Part shown: one piece after another, positions 30,301 to 40,777 of the stretch
Layout: each line of letters starts with the position of its first letter
Position numbering within the stretch: the stretch's first letter is position 1
Assembly: GCA_036583965.1 (NCBI GenBank)
Contig: JAZBQD010000027.1
Coordinates: 5,102,187-5,166,186 of the forward strand
Reading direction: 5' to 3'
Length of the DNA: 64,000 nucleotides
From: Prunella strophiata
Lineage: Eukaryota; Chordata; Aves; Passeriformes; Prunellidae
Made by a program: the position numbers and the translations under genes
Notes under the pieces: model-generated
Seen by the model: the letters and a program-made list of their open reading frames with translations, nothing else
Told to the model about the DNA's origin: nothing
Databases searched by the model: none

Positions 30301-33300
30301 TTGCTTCTGCTGGAGAGAAGCTGTGCTAAAATATCTGAAAAATCTCAGCCATGCTCTCTGTGTTTTCTCTATTTCCCAGGAAGGTTTTCCTGATGTGTCA
30401 CACTGAGGGTGTGCTGCTGGGGGATGAGCTCTTGTGCTGCTGCACTGGACAAGAGAATGATGGTGGAAGTGCCCCAAAATGGGCTCTGCTCCCTTTGCTC
30501 AGAGACCCTGGGCACTGGGCAGGACTGGGCATCCCACTGGGGAGCCCAGCAAGCACAGGATGTTGTGATCCACCCCTTCCCAGGCAATTTATTCTCTGTA
30601 ATGTTCACTGGAAGTTTTCTGTGGTGACACCCACTGTCCTCCATGGGTGGAGGTTCCCCCACTGCTCTGCTCAGAGGGTTATTTGTGTCTTTTCAGTTTT
30701 TATACTCTAAAGTCATTCTGGGAATGGGGTGCTTGTGATTTCCAGGGAGCCAGTGCTGGAGCTGAGCCCATGACTGAGGATATTGGTGGTGTGCATCCTC
30801 TGCATCCCCTCCTCAAACATTTTTGGGTAATTTAACAGGGACTGCCCCTTGGGCAAGCACAAGGGCAGTTCATGGGCTGGAGCAGGGGCAGGTTTGCTGC
30901 TCCTCAGGGTGATTTTCTTGGGGGTTGGTGTGTAAGGCCAGGAGGCCACCAGCCACTTTTGCCATCAAGCCAGTCATGGCTCCCTGGGAGCTTGGCACAG
31001 ATGGGTCAGTGGTGTGGTTTTGTGCTGGGAGGGATGGAGCTCACAGGTCCCTGCTGGAGACCCTGGCCACAGTGACACAGAGCCTGCCACGAGGGTGTCC
31101 CTGCCTGGGGGATCCAGGTACCTGCTGGAGACCCTGGCCACAGTGGCACAGCTGAGGAGGCAGTAGTCAGGCAGCCCAGCCATCTGGGAAAACATAATGG
31201 ATCAAGCATATGGACAATTAAAAATGCAATGACAGCATTTAGCAGGACTTGTTTTCCAAGCTTATTTTAAGCCCAGTTTCCTGATCATGCCAGCCCCAGG
31301 GACAGCAAGGGCCCTGCTCATGGGGATTTTGGTGTGTGGAGGCTGAGTGCTCCATGATGGGTGGGAGAGCTCACAGCTGGATTTTGAGCTCACAGTCATG
31401 TCTTTGTGGCAGCTTTGGGGGTACAGATTTGATCCTGCCTTCTCCCTCTGGCTGGCTCTGCATGTTGCAGCCCTGCTCCCCCTCCTCTTCCCTCTCTCTG
31501 GGACAGGATGCAGTGTTTGCAATGTGAACATTCCAGCTCAGGCAAAATATTGGCCACAGCAGAAATGATTTTGGCTTTTGTGTTTTTCTTGCCATTGGGG
31601 CTGGCTCTGCTAGAGGAACAGTGTTTGTCCATTATAGGAGCACCCTTTACAGTGAGATAACTGCTTGCTAGATAATAATATATAATTAGCAAGGATCATT
31701 CCATAATCTAGTTTAATTGACAGAGACCATGGATGTTGTTCAGGGGACTGCCAGCACAAGAATTGGAGCATCATTAATTGCAGTATAACCCTGGCATGGG
31801 CTTCCCATTTTTTTGCTTACTGTGACATGTCAGAGTTCCTTTGTGCCTCAGTTTCCCCTCCTGTGAGGTGCCAGTTCACCCATCTGAATGTTCCCATGCC
31901 CTGCATGGAGGAGCAAGGTTTTGCTGGTTGTGGGCAGCTGGGCTGGGGAATTCCCTCAGGTGTTTCCCTCCCTCTGCCTCTTCTTTTCTGCTTCCTCTGT
32001 CCCTCCACTGCTCCAGCCTCCTATTTCTGCTCCATAACATACCCTGGGAGGGAAGTTCCTGGAGCATCCTTTGGGCTTCAAGGATTTCTGTGGCTGCTCC
32101 TTCCCTTAATGTCTTTTAATCCAGGGCCAGTTTAGCCAACCCTTCATATTACAGGGCTGCCAGGGAAGCAAATGAGATCTAAAAGTTTGGGTTCTTTGTG
32201 AAGAAACCTTTGAAGAGCCTCTTGAAAGATGAAAACTGGTGAGCTGCTGAGCTCTGTCTTTTCCAAAGAACAGGGAGGGTCTTGTCTACTCCCATCTTCT
32301 TTCACCCAAGTAATTTGCAGCAGGACAAAGCTCTCCTGAGCTGTGCCTGCTGATGGGGAACAGAGCAAGCTGTCACATACTGCCTTCCCAAATTTGCTCT
32401 TCAAAGCCAGGGTCAGAAGTCAGCTCTGGCAGAAGTGAATTCCCTCTTCCATCCCTCCTGGTGCTGCCCTGAGCCCACCCTGTATTCCCTGTGTGGGGAG
32501 GGGGATCAGGAGGTGACACCTCCAGAAGTTGCTTCCCTCCTCTCTCTGCTGGGTGCAGCAGGTCTCTAGAGGTCTGCCAGCTTGATGTATGTACTCCTTT
32601 GCTGAAAGGAATCCATGGGCTTAATCTGGAAGGAAAAGGAGAAAAATAAGAATTTTTCTCTAGATTGGGTGCCTCCCTCATTTAACATTTCCCCTGTTAA
32701 AAGGGATTTCAGTCTCCATGCCAGAGAAACCAAGCACAAGGGAGCCACTGCTCAGCCCTTTCATCCTCCCTTTTTTATCCAGAAGGGTTTCCCCAGCATG
32801 AAGACTGAGCTGCATCACCCATGGGAGGGAAGGAAGAGCCAGGGAGCAGCAAACTGATTCAGCAGGTAACCCAAGGCATAAATAAACACAGTGTGCAGGT
32901 GAGGCTGCCCCGTGGAGGGAATCTGGTTTTTATAGACTAATTAAAAACTTCATTAGTGCCAGGTATCAAGTATCCTGTTGTCACATTCAGCATCACCCTT
33001 TGGGAAAATGAAGCCTTTTTTGGCCTGTTGATTTCCCATCTCTGTTTTTGTTTTCTTTCCCCACCTTCCTTTCTGTTTTTGTCCTAAAAACCTTCCCTGG
33101 TTCCCTGAATTCCTCCTGTTGTGGGTCTTGAGTCCAACTCTCCAGACTCTTTTCCAGTTCCTCCAGTCAGTTTTCTGCAAAGCTGAGTCTGTGAATCCTC
33201 AGCCCAAATGTTACTGCCAGCTTTAACATCAAAATAGAAGAACTGGACCCAGAGCTTTATACTTGGGTTCCTTTGAAACAAGTTGGGCATAAACATCAAC

Positions 33301-34200
33301 CATTAAATAGAGGAAATTTATAGGAGAGTTTTCTGCTTGTGTGCAGCAAGTCTGCATCCCTGAAGTTACTTTTTAACTTTTTAAATGAAAAATATTTGGC
33401 ACAGGCAGACTTGTATCTGACCTGTGTGGGAAACTTCTTTGGCCTGGCTCTCATTAGACCAGAAGTTCCTCATTTTCAGGAATTTTGCTTCTCACATTAC
33501 CCAAACAGAGAAAACATAGCCTGGCACCAGGAACAGGAAGCTGAAAATAAATACTGCAGGTCTTGGTGTTGCAGCTCTGATGCAAAAGCTGTGTCATTCA
33601 TTGATCCTGAACCCCTCCTGATGGTCCAGGATACACAAATTCAATTACAGCTGAGCAGTTAGAAGCTATTTAAGTGGGAAATGGAGCTGATTGCTTGTAA
33701 AAAATTGAGGGTTTTATCATTTTTTGCTACAGCCTGGTCAACTGTTACATGTACTGAATATTACCCACACCATCACCACACAGATCTGCCAGTTTCTGTC
33801 TCCAACACACCTGACCTTAACTTCCTAGAAATGAAACCTCTGTGTTCAGCTGTTTGAGGACACTTTCAATGTGCACAGGCAAAACTTGCACTGGCCCAAG
33901 CAAACAAAACAGGCTTTAAGATATTCTTAAGAGAACCTGCAATTATCTAATTAAATTTATGGAGTTCAACATCTCAAGTAAGTTTTGGGTGTTTCTGCTA
34001 AGGGTCTACAGATGAAAAAAGTATCTAGCAGATTCAAGTAATGAAAGTCAGTAATTTTTTAGGTGAAGATATGAACACCATGCCTGGAACAGCTTATAGA
34101 GAACAACACAACTTGTGGCACAAAAGAAATCAGAGCAAATAAGAGAGGCAAGAATTCCAATTTTCAATAACCAGAAAGAATTTAAACAATAGTTTGTTGC
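27370..34200. other. Intergenic DNA between CDCP2 and TCEANC2
   Basis: No coding exon, RNA gene or full mobile element was recognised. No AATAAA was found close behind the CDCP2 stop. The block at 28800-29110 stands out for an inverted repeat and unusual composition. A direct repeat of about 33 bases occurs near 31049-31080 and again near 31118-31150. The remaining open frames are short and unrelated to any protein I know. Confidence 0.5.
28832..28850. repeat. Short perfect inverted repeat, TAACGAGG-agc-CCTCGTTA
   Basis: Arms of eight bases at 28832-28839 and 28843-28850 with a three-base spacer. Each arm holds a TAACG core of the kind bound by MYB proteins. It lies inside a non-repetitive block (28800-29110) that includes TTAATTG and ATAATTAACC stretches and looks unlike its flanks. 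Confidence 0.8.
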
Positions 34201-34274
34201 TTAGATTTGTTCACGCAATCACTCTGAGCCATGTTCCTTTTAGGGAAAAAAAGCCTTTAAAAAGAGTATTTAGT

Positions 34275-34280
34275 TTTATT
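34275..34280 (-). terminator. TCEANC2: Candidate TCEANC2 polyadenylation signal
   Basis: AATAAA on the minus strand (TTTATT on plus), about 740 bases past the TCEANC2 stop codon. A minus-strand poly(A) tract (plus-strand T run, about 34303-34317) lies just before it. The assignment is tentative. Confidence 0.4.
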
Positions 34281-35016
34281 TAGATAATTCATTACAAGTT
34301 TGTTTTTTTTTTTTTTTCACATTACAGTAAAAACAAGCACCATGTTTACATCAGGAATGAGGTTTGGAAGGCTGAATGAGCTGCTCCTTGAACAGCAGAG
34401 GCATTAAACAGCACCTTTACCCTGGAGCTTTAGAAAATGCCCCAAATCACAGGATGAGTGAGAGGATGGAAGTTACTGAAATCCATTTTGCATCCAGCTC
34501 TGGAATGCAGCAAAGGGAAATCACCTTGGCACAACAGCTCTTGCCACAGGCTGGGCCCAGCTGCAGCAGACGTGGCTGATTTAGGGCTAACTAGAGTTTA
34601 CAATTATCCCCCAGGAATCCCCTCCCATGGACCAATTACCCATAATTATCAGTATTTCCAGCCAGCACAGCACAGAGCTGCTCCTTTAAAAGGGTTATTC
34701 AGCTAAATACACCTGAACATCTATTAGGGATCGAGCTAAACTGAGCTACAACCAACGGGCAGAAGACAGAAACAGGTGAGTCAGCAAGGATGGAAATACA
34801 CAGAAGAGTAGTAAGAAACTTTCCTTGCAACAAGCCCACATGGATTTCCAGCAAGTCAGGTTTACAGCACCCATTCCATCATTAGTTCTTCCCTCCAGCA
34901 GCCCTGTTTGTGGAGTGGTGCCAGGGAGTCACCTGTGTCCCCTCACCGCAGGTGGGACTCCCGGTCCCACGGAGATGCAGGCACAGGAAGCTCTCCCTTG
35001 GATCAAGCACACCACC

Positions 35017-38000
35017 TCACTTTTTATGGCTCTGCACAAAGGCAGGGACAGTGAGTGTGCCATCCTTGACTGCTGCTCGGGTCTCAGGTTTGTGCTTTAA
35101 TGAGAAGACAAGGGCTCGCACGGCCCGGCGGTACGGAGCGCTAATGAGGCGGGAGCAGAGATGAAAAGCTTCGCGCTCAATGTTTTCAGCCAGTGGGTGA
35201 TCAATCTGAAAACAGCAAAGTATAAAATTAGATCTTTACATTTAATAAGGAGGCCAGCTGATTGAAATTGGAGTTTGGTGCCTTTCAGTGTTTCTTCATT
35301 AATCAGCTTAGATTCAAGGAAATCTGCTCCCCATCACAAGTGTAACAGGAAGAGCAATTTAATTCCACCCTGGCAATTAAGGGACAAGGCAGCGTGGTCA
35401 GTGGCAGGGAACATATCCCCACCTCCAGCTGGGTGGCAGTACTTTGCCATCACAACAGGAAGCTAATCTGTGACAAGCTTTGGGTATCAGGCTCACTGCA
35501 ATTATAAGCTATGCTGTAGTGTCTCCATAAAGCTCACTTTTGATCTGGCTGATATAAGGTACCTTGGATACTATTTTAAACTTGATTCCAACAGCAACTC
35601 TAAGACGTGCCAAACACTTGGCAACTCTGCCTGGTGCTATAAAGGGAAATGTGGGCTCTCAGTCTGTAGAAGGAGGTGTAATTAAGAATGCAGAAAGGGA
35701 TTTGCTAAATGTTAATTATGTAGTTATTGCTTCAACATGTGCCAAAATCTGTAATTCAGCACAGTTTAGGAAGCAATCCCCCACCCTTCAAGAAATGGTT
35801 TTAATTTCACTTCTGCCTTTTGTGATGGGGAATCTTGCATGCATTGCATGCAGGGGATTCCAGTGAGCTAAGTGGTATTCCTGCAAGTCCTTCACCACAC
35901 AAGTTTTGCTACCCATCACTAAAAAGCCCCTTGATCCTCAGTCCCACCTTCCCTTCTCCCTTTTGTCAGCCTCTCAGGTGTCAGTGCAGCAGCTGTGGCT
36001 CCCCTGCCTTTACAAGCAGTTCAGCTGCTGTGACCTCTGCATGCACATGTGGTGGCTGCAGGTGTTTTCAGGTGAGTCCTGTTCAGAATTTACCCAATTC
36101 TATTCATTTTAGGGTGCTACCAGAATTTTTATGTTCCACAGATCTGGACTTTACTGCCACTATAATCACCATGCATAGCTGTGCTTTCTAAGAACTAAGC
36201 TTGACTCACTAAAGGTGAGCTCCCACCTTTCTGAGGCATTCCTACAGTGAACCATCCTTCTATGCTGCCCCAGACTGGAAGCTGGAGAGGTTGTTTTGTT
36301 TTCACAGCTAGCAAACACACAACTTTGAAACTCTTGAATGCTTATCACTTGATTTGTCATTGAAAGGATAATTAATGAATAAATTGAAAATTATAATTAT
36401 TATGGCATTTCATAGACCAAGTAAACTAGTTTATTAAGCCTTACAGCAGAGCCTTGTTCATTTAGTTAAACACACCTGAGGGATCTGGATTTATCACCAC
36501 TTTACATATTGTCAACTTTGCCTCTCTATTTTTGCTATAGATTTGAATTTACAAATATTTAATTAGGAAACACCCAAAAAGTCCCACTGTTGCTTTTCAT
36601 AGCTGTTTAGTAGGAAAAACTTCATGTTCTATTAATTTCCTCCTTGTACAGCCCAACTGCAGTGGCCACACAAGTAATCTGTTATGGAAAGGTTATGGAA
36701 ATGACAACACATCTCACAATTAGCAGGTTCACTTGGTTAGCAACCAAAAAACATGATCTACCTTGCAAATGAAGTTACTTATAAATAGAGATGTGCTGTG
36801 AATCCCTAAAAATAGGAACAGATCAGCTGGTCTTGTCCCCATTCAGCAGGCAGGACCAGCTTGGCAGGAGCTCTGGCTGGGAAAGGCTGAACTTGTTTCC
36901 ACAAGAAGGAATTTCTGGAACCACAGACAAGTGGCTCTGAACTGTACCTCTAATTCCAGGGCTTCCCAGAGCAGCTTTCGAGCATTCTTCCTGAAAGCCT
37001 CAGTCTTGGGGTCACTCCTGACCTCGATGGAGGGCCTGCTGGAGCTCTCCTTGATGGAGCTCCTCCACTCCCTGAAGATGTCCCTGGCCAGGCCCGACAC
37101 CTCTGGCTCGGGGTGTTTGCGCATCTTGTTCACCGTGTGCCCTGCAAAACAGGAACAGCTCTGTCAGAACCCAGCACATCCCTCTGGCTGTGCTGGATGG
37201 CTCCAGCCCCTGGCAGGGAGCTCAGAGGCCTTGGCACAGAGCCCAAGACCCCTGTGCCTTTGATCCTGAGCCATGGAAAAGATTACCAACCTTATATGAA
37301 GAGTTGCAAGCCACAAAAATTAAGTAGAGTAAGAGTTAGCTTATCACAGGGTGAAAAAGTAGAATTTTGGGGTTTTTTAGAATGAGGTTTCTGGGGTCAA
37401 GATGGAGGAATTTGGGTGTGTTCTGTCCTTCTTTCTCCTTCTTCACAGCCTCCATCTTCTGGGTGATGGTGGCACTTTTGGATCGGTTTAGCGTAGAGTT
37501 GGATTGTGTAACATAAGATGATAGGTATTGGAAAATAACTTTAAATAATGTACAGGTAGTGTTTAGTATAAAAAAATAATACCCCCCAGAGGTGGGCAGT
37601 GTGCCTGGGACTGACCTCCTGAACAGACCTGGGCTGGTCAGGGAAAGAATGTAATAGATAAGGAAAAATAAACAACCTTGGAGACCACAAATGAAGACTC
37701 CTGACTCCTTCTTCGGTTCTTGGGCTGGGAAACAGAGACTTTCCAACACATATCTGGGTGTTTTGAGACACATGAGAGACCTGACACAGCTCCTGTGGGA
37801 CTGGCAGCTGGGGAAAACACAACTGGCACAGTCAAATCACAGTGCTAAAGCAGCCACACGCCTTAACTCGGACAGTCTCAGCAAAACAACCCAAGCATTG
37901 ACACAAACATAAACAGAAAATGACTAGGATTTAAGCATGGAGCTTGAGAGATTAGCAAGGAATTGTGAAAATCACCCTCCCAAGTCACCCAGGTGTGGAG

Positions 38001-40451
38001 TGACACTTATTTAACACAGGCTAAGCTAGTTGTTTACACTGGTCCTAGGATCTGGTGAGGGCTTTTAAGCTTGGCCTACAAAAAGTGCTGATTTTTCAGC
38101 TGGGAACCCCTTTTGTGTCAAGGGAAATATAGGTTGGATATTAGGAAATAGTTTTTTACAGAAAGGATGATAAAGTTCTGGAATGGCTGCCCAGGGAGGT
38201 GGTGGAGTCACCATCCCTGGGTGTGTTTAACAAAGCCTGGATGTGGCACTGGGTGCCAGGGTCCAGTTGAGGTGTTGGGGCTGGGTTGGACTCCATGATC
38301 TTACAGGTCTGTTCCAACCCAGTGATTCTGTGAATTTAAGGAAGCAGATGTTGCTGGTGATGGCTGTAGCATTTAAACACGGGAACACCACACTGACCCC
38401 AAGCAGAATCTTTCCCATCCAGAGGGCCTGGCAGTGCAGAAGAGGATTTCCCTGCGAGGAGACAAAAGGGACCTTCTGCTTGCAGAGGGGTTTTTCCCTG
38501 GCCAGGAGCGCTGTCGGCCAGGAGATGTCACTGTTAGGCTTCAGTGGCTCTGCCAGGCCGGCGCTATTCAGGCAGGCATTGGGAAAAAATCCCGAGAAAA
38601 GCCTGAATAAGCTGAAGATGGCAAATGAAATGACAGATCAGAAGGATGGGGAAAGGGGCGGATTGCAGCTCCTTTTCCAGGGCTCTGTGGACACAGATCC
38701 GGCTGCTCCGATGGCAGACAAAGGCCGGGATGCTCTCCCTGTTCGGGAAGGGCAGGGACCATGTGGTCACACGTTGTCCCTCCCCCAAGTGCTGCGGGGA
38801 AGAGGAAGCACCGGGCTGTGCCATTAGCATGGAGCTGCCCTTCTGCTGGGGATTCCTCCGTGCGAGGATGCAGGAAGCACTTCTGGGCCAGTCTGAGACT
38901 TTCTCACACCTTCAGGGGATTCAGCCAAATCAGATAAACGAGCACTGACAGCAGGAGAAGGAATAAACCCCTGAGTTACCAAGGAGAGCTCTTCAAAGCT
39001 CTGAGCCACAAAAGGGGTGATGCAGTATTTCCTGGGAGGAATCAGAGGACAGCTGACTTTTTCAGTACAAGCTGTGCAAACTGCAGGCTTGATATCAACA
39101 ACATTTCATTGCCAGCAATTTCCTCATTTCTTAAAAAGCTTCCAGACTAATCTCTAGTGCACTGACAAGCCAAGCAGACACAAGACAGCCTAATATTCAC
39201 AGTTTTGATAGACCAGATGTACCTATTTTAGTGGAAAGCAACACTTCCTTGGAAGGTATCTTCTTCTTCAGCTCCTCCAAAGCTTCCATCAGGTTCTCTT
39301 TTGGTTGCCCAGGAAGCTCAAGTATAGACTTCCATCGTTTTATGTCTTCCACAACCACAACTCTCTGGGAAAAAGAAAAGCTCATTATGAAAGTGGAATA
39401 TTGCTATGATAAGTAAGGACACCACCTTCATCTCAGCTAATGGGGCTGTTATCAATACATGAATTATTGATCATGGCACAGAATATATAATGGGTACTTG
39501 CTTGGAATTAGAAAACTCCTGCAAATCAAGACTGAATTAACCAGCAAACAAAGTGAGAGGCTTTCATCCTGGTCTGCCAAACTCTGGGCACATAACAGCA
39601 AACTTCTCCTAGAAGTGTTCTGAATTTAAGAAATCCATTGTACAAATGTGTCTAAATAGGAAAAAGGATTAAGAGGGAGGTGGTTAATTATCCTTAGAAT
39701 CCAGCTCAGGTTGACTTCAGAAGTAAAACAATGCCAGCAAGGTGAGAAACAAAGCACTATGGAACACGAATGCAAACCTGAATGCACTGCACAGCTGCAC
39801 TGTTTTCCACTGGTTTTGCCACAGACCTTGACAGAACAGACTGTGAACAGTGCAAGTCTCGTATTTTGGATGTGAAGCATCTTATCCAGCAGTGGCCAGG
39901 TGACTGTAGTGCCTTATGCACCATTCTTTTGATTTCTGCCACACTCGATGAACTTTTTGGTGCAGCAAATGTTTTGCTGTTGTGTTTCTACAAGCAGGAT
40001 GACCAAGAGGGGTTCAGCTCTCGTGCAGGTCTCACTGCACGACATCCATGAAATGACCTGAAGGGTTTTCCTTGCTGGAAAGGGATGAGAGCCATGTGGA
40101 AATACTGGGGCTGGCGGTGTCACCGGGCTGTCCTCGAATCGTGTGCCCGGCACCACCCGAGTTACAACCCACGGAACCCCTTCCAAGGCAGCAGAGCCCT
40201 CTGCACCTGTACAACCACTTCCCTGTTGGGATCGCACCGCAGCGAGCAAAGATTTCGGTGCAGAACCGCTGTTCGCACACCGCCGCTCCCCCGCCGCCCC
40301 GCCCGCGGGAGGCCGGGCCGTGCCCCGCTCCTTCCCGCCCGTGACCTGCCTTGAGGGACTCGAGGGTGACCTGCCGGCAGACGCGGGGCCCGGGCGCGGC
40401 CCGGCGGGGGCTCTGCGGGCCGCGGGGGCAGCGCACCACGAACCGATCCAT
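35017..40451 (-). CDS. TCEANC2: TFIIS N-terminal and central domain-containing protein 2, complete
   Basis: Nuclear protein related to transcription elongation factor TFIIS. Four exons: 40451-40350, 39364-39223, 37141-36948 and 35205-35017, giving 208 residues, the same length as I recall for human. Residues about 35-115 (from [10 protein letters not shown] through FREWRSSI) form the helical TFIIS N-terminal (LW-type) domain. Residues about 120-146 ([20 protein letters not shown] onward) resemble the start of the TFIIS central domain, and the C-terminal exon includes [15 protein letters not shown] and ends VQSHKK. The zinc ribbon that lets TFIIS rescue arrested polymerase is absent, so that activity is not expected. 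Intron 1 appears to use a GC donor (AAG|GCAGGT at 40350/40349). A GT-AG alternative shifting both sites would swap one Arg for Ala. Transcription diverges from TMEM59 out of a shared CpG island. An LTR lies antisense in intron 2. Confidence 0.95.
35206..36947 (-). other. TCEANC2: TCEANC2 intron 3, nothing further identified
   Basis: A 1.7-kb AT-rich intron. The stretch 36360-36560 is particularly AT-rich. No coding exon or recognisable repeat was seen. Confidence 0.5.
37290..37755 (+). mobile_element. Probable solo LTR of an endogenous retrovirus
   Basis: About 460 bases with LTR-like layout: a region around 37390-37560 reminiscent of avian ERV U3 sequence, an AATAAA near 37665, and a terminal part ending near ttccaaca. 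It recalls LTRs common in passerine genomes. No internal gag, pol or env sequence flanks it, so it is a solo LTR or fragment. Ends are approximate and no clear target-site duplication was found. It lies in TCEANC2 intron 2, antisense to the gene, about 150 bases upstream of exon 3's acceptor. Confidence 0.6.
38110..38333 (+). mobile_element. CR1 LINE 3' fragment, plus orientation
   Basis: Contains the diagnostic CR1 tail text: GGCTGCCCAGGGAGGTGGTG, then a GGTTGGACTCCATGATCTT segment, ending in a GATTCTGTG tail that matches the usual ATTCTATG-type terminus. It is truncated at its 5' end, as most avian CR1 copies are. It lies in TCEANC2 intron 2, antisense to the gene. Confidence 0.9.
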
Positions 40452-40500
40452 GCTCGCCCTGCCGCCTTCCCTCACGGAAGCCGCCACCGCGGCCCCGCCA

Positions 40501-40740
40501 TTTCCGCCCTGTAGTTCCCTCCAGGGGCGAGGCCCTATAGGAATGGCCGGGGGTACCCCGCAGTGTGGACTATATTTCCCAAGAGGCATTGCGCGGGAAT
40601 AGGGTACCGCTGCCTCGCCCTTTCCGCACGGTAGTTTCCGCCGGGGGACGAGGCTCTATGGAATGGGCGGGGATGCCCCGCGGTGCGGACTACACCTCCC
40701 AGCAAGCTCCAGGAGCGGCACATCTCGCGAGAGCCTGCCG
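40501..40740. repeat. Tandem duplication, 120-bp period, in the TCEANC2/TMEM59 promoter
   Basis: Copy A starts at 40501 and copy B at 40621, a shift of exactly 120 bases. Similarity runs over about the first 94 bases, where I count roughly 75 matches with two one-base gaps. Each copy has TTTCCGC, GTAGTT, a CTAT(a)GGAATGG core, CCCCGC and a ZNF143/THAP11-like site: ACTATATTTCCCAAGA at 40569-40584 and ACTACACCTCCCAGCA at 40689-40704. Copy B's site is the closer match to the ACTACAATTCCCAGCA-type consensus. Confidence 0.85.
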
Positions 40741-40765
40741 GCGGCCGGTGCCGGGGCGGAGGAGC

Positions 40766-40777
40766 GAAGATGGCGGT
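40766..40777 (+). promoter_or_regulatory. TMEM59: TISU/YY1 element overlapping the TMEM59 start codon
   Basis: GAAGATGGCGGT matches the TISU consensus SAASATGGCGGC at 11 of 12 positions, and its ATG is the TMEM59 start. TISU elements direct initiation without scanning on mRNAs with very short leaders and double as YY1 sites in DNA. This implies a transcription start a few to about 30 bases upstream. Confidence 0.6.

Noticed and set aside
30227..30400. Possible old CR1-like or other LINE remnant (AGATCATAGAAAACAGGACTG start)
   Set aside because: The opening resembles reverse-complemented tails of old CR1-type elements, but the rest is too diverged to support by eye. RepeatMasker would decide.
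31049..31150. Two copies of a roughly 33-base direct repeat, 69 bases apart
   Set aside because: A local duplication in unremarkable intergenic DNA, with no associated feature.
37338..37822. Overlapping minus-strand open frames of 93-145 codons
   Set aside because: They lie in and next to the LTR-like element and have no recognisable protein content.
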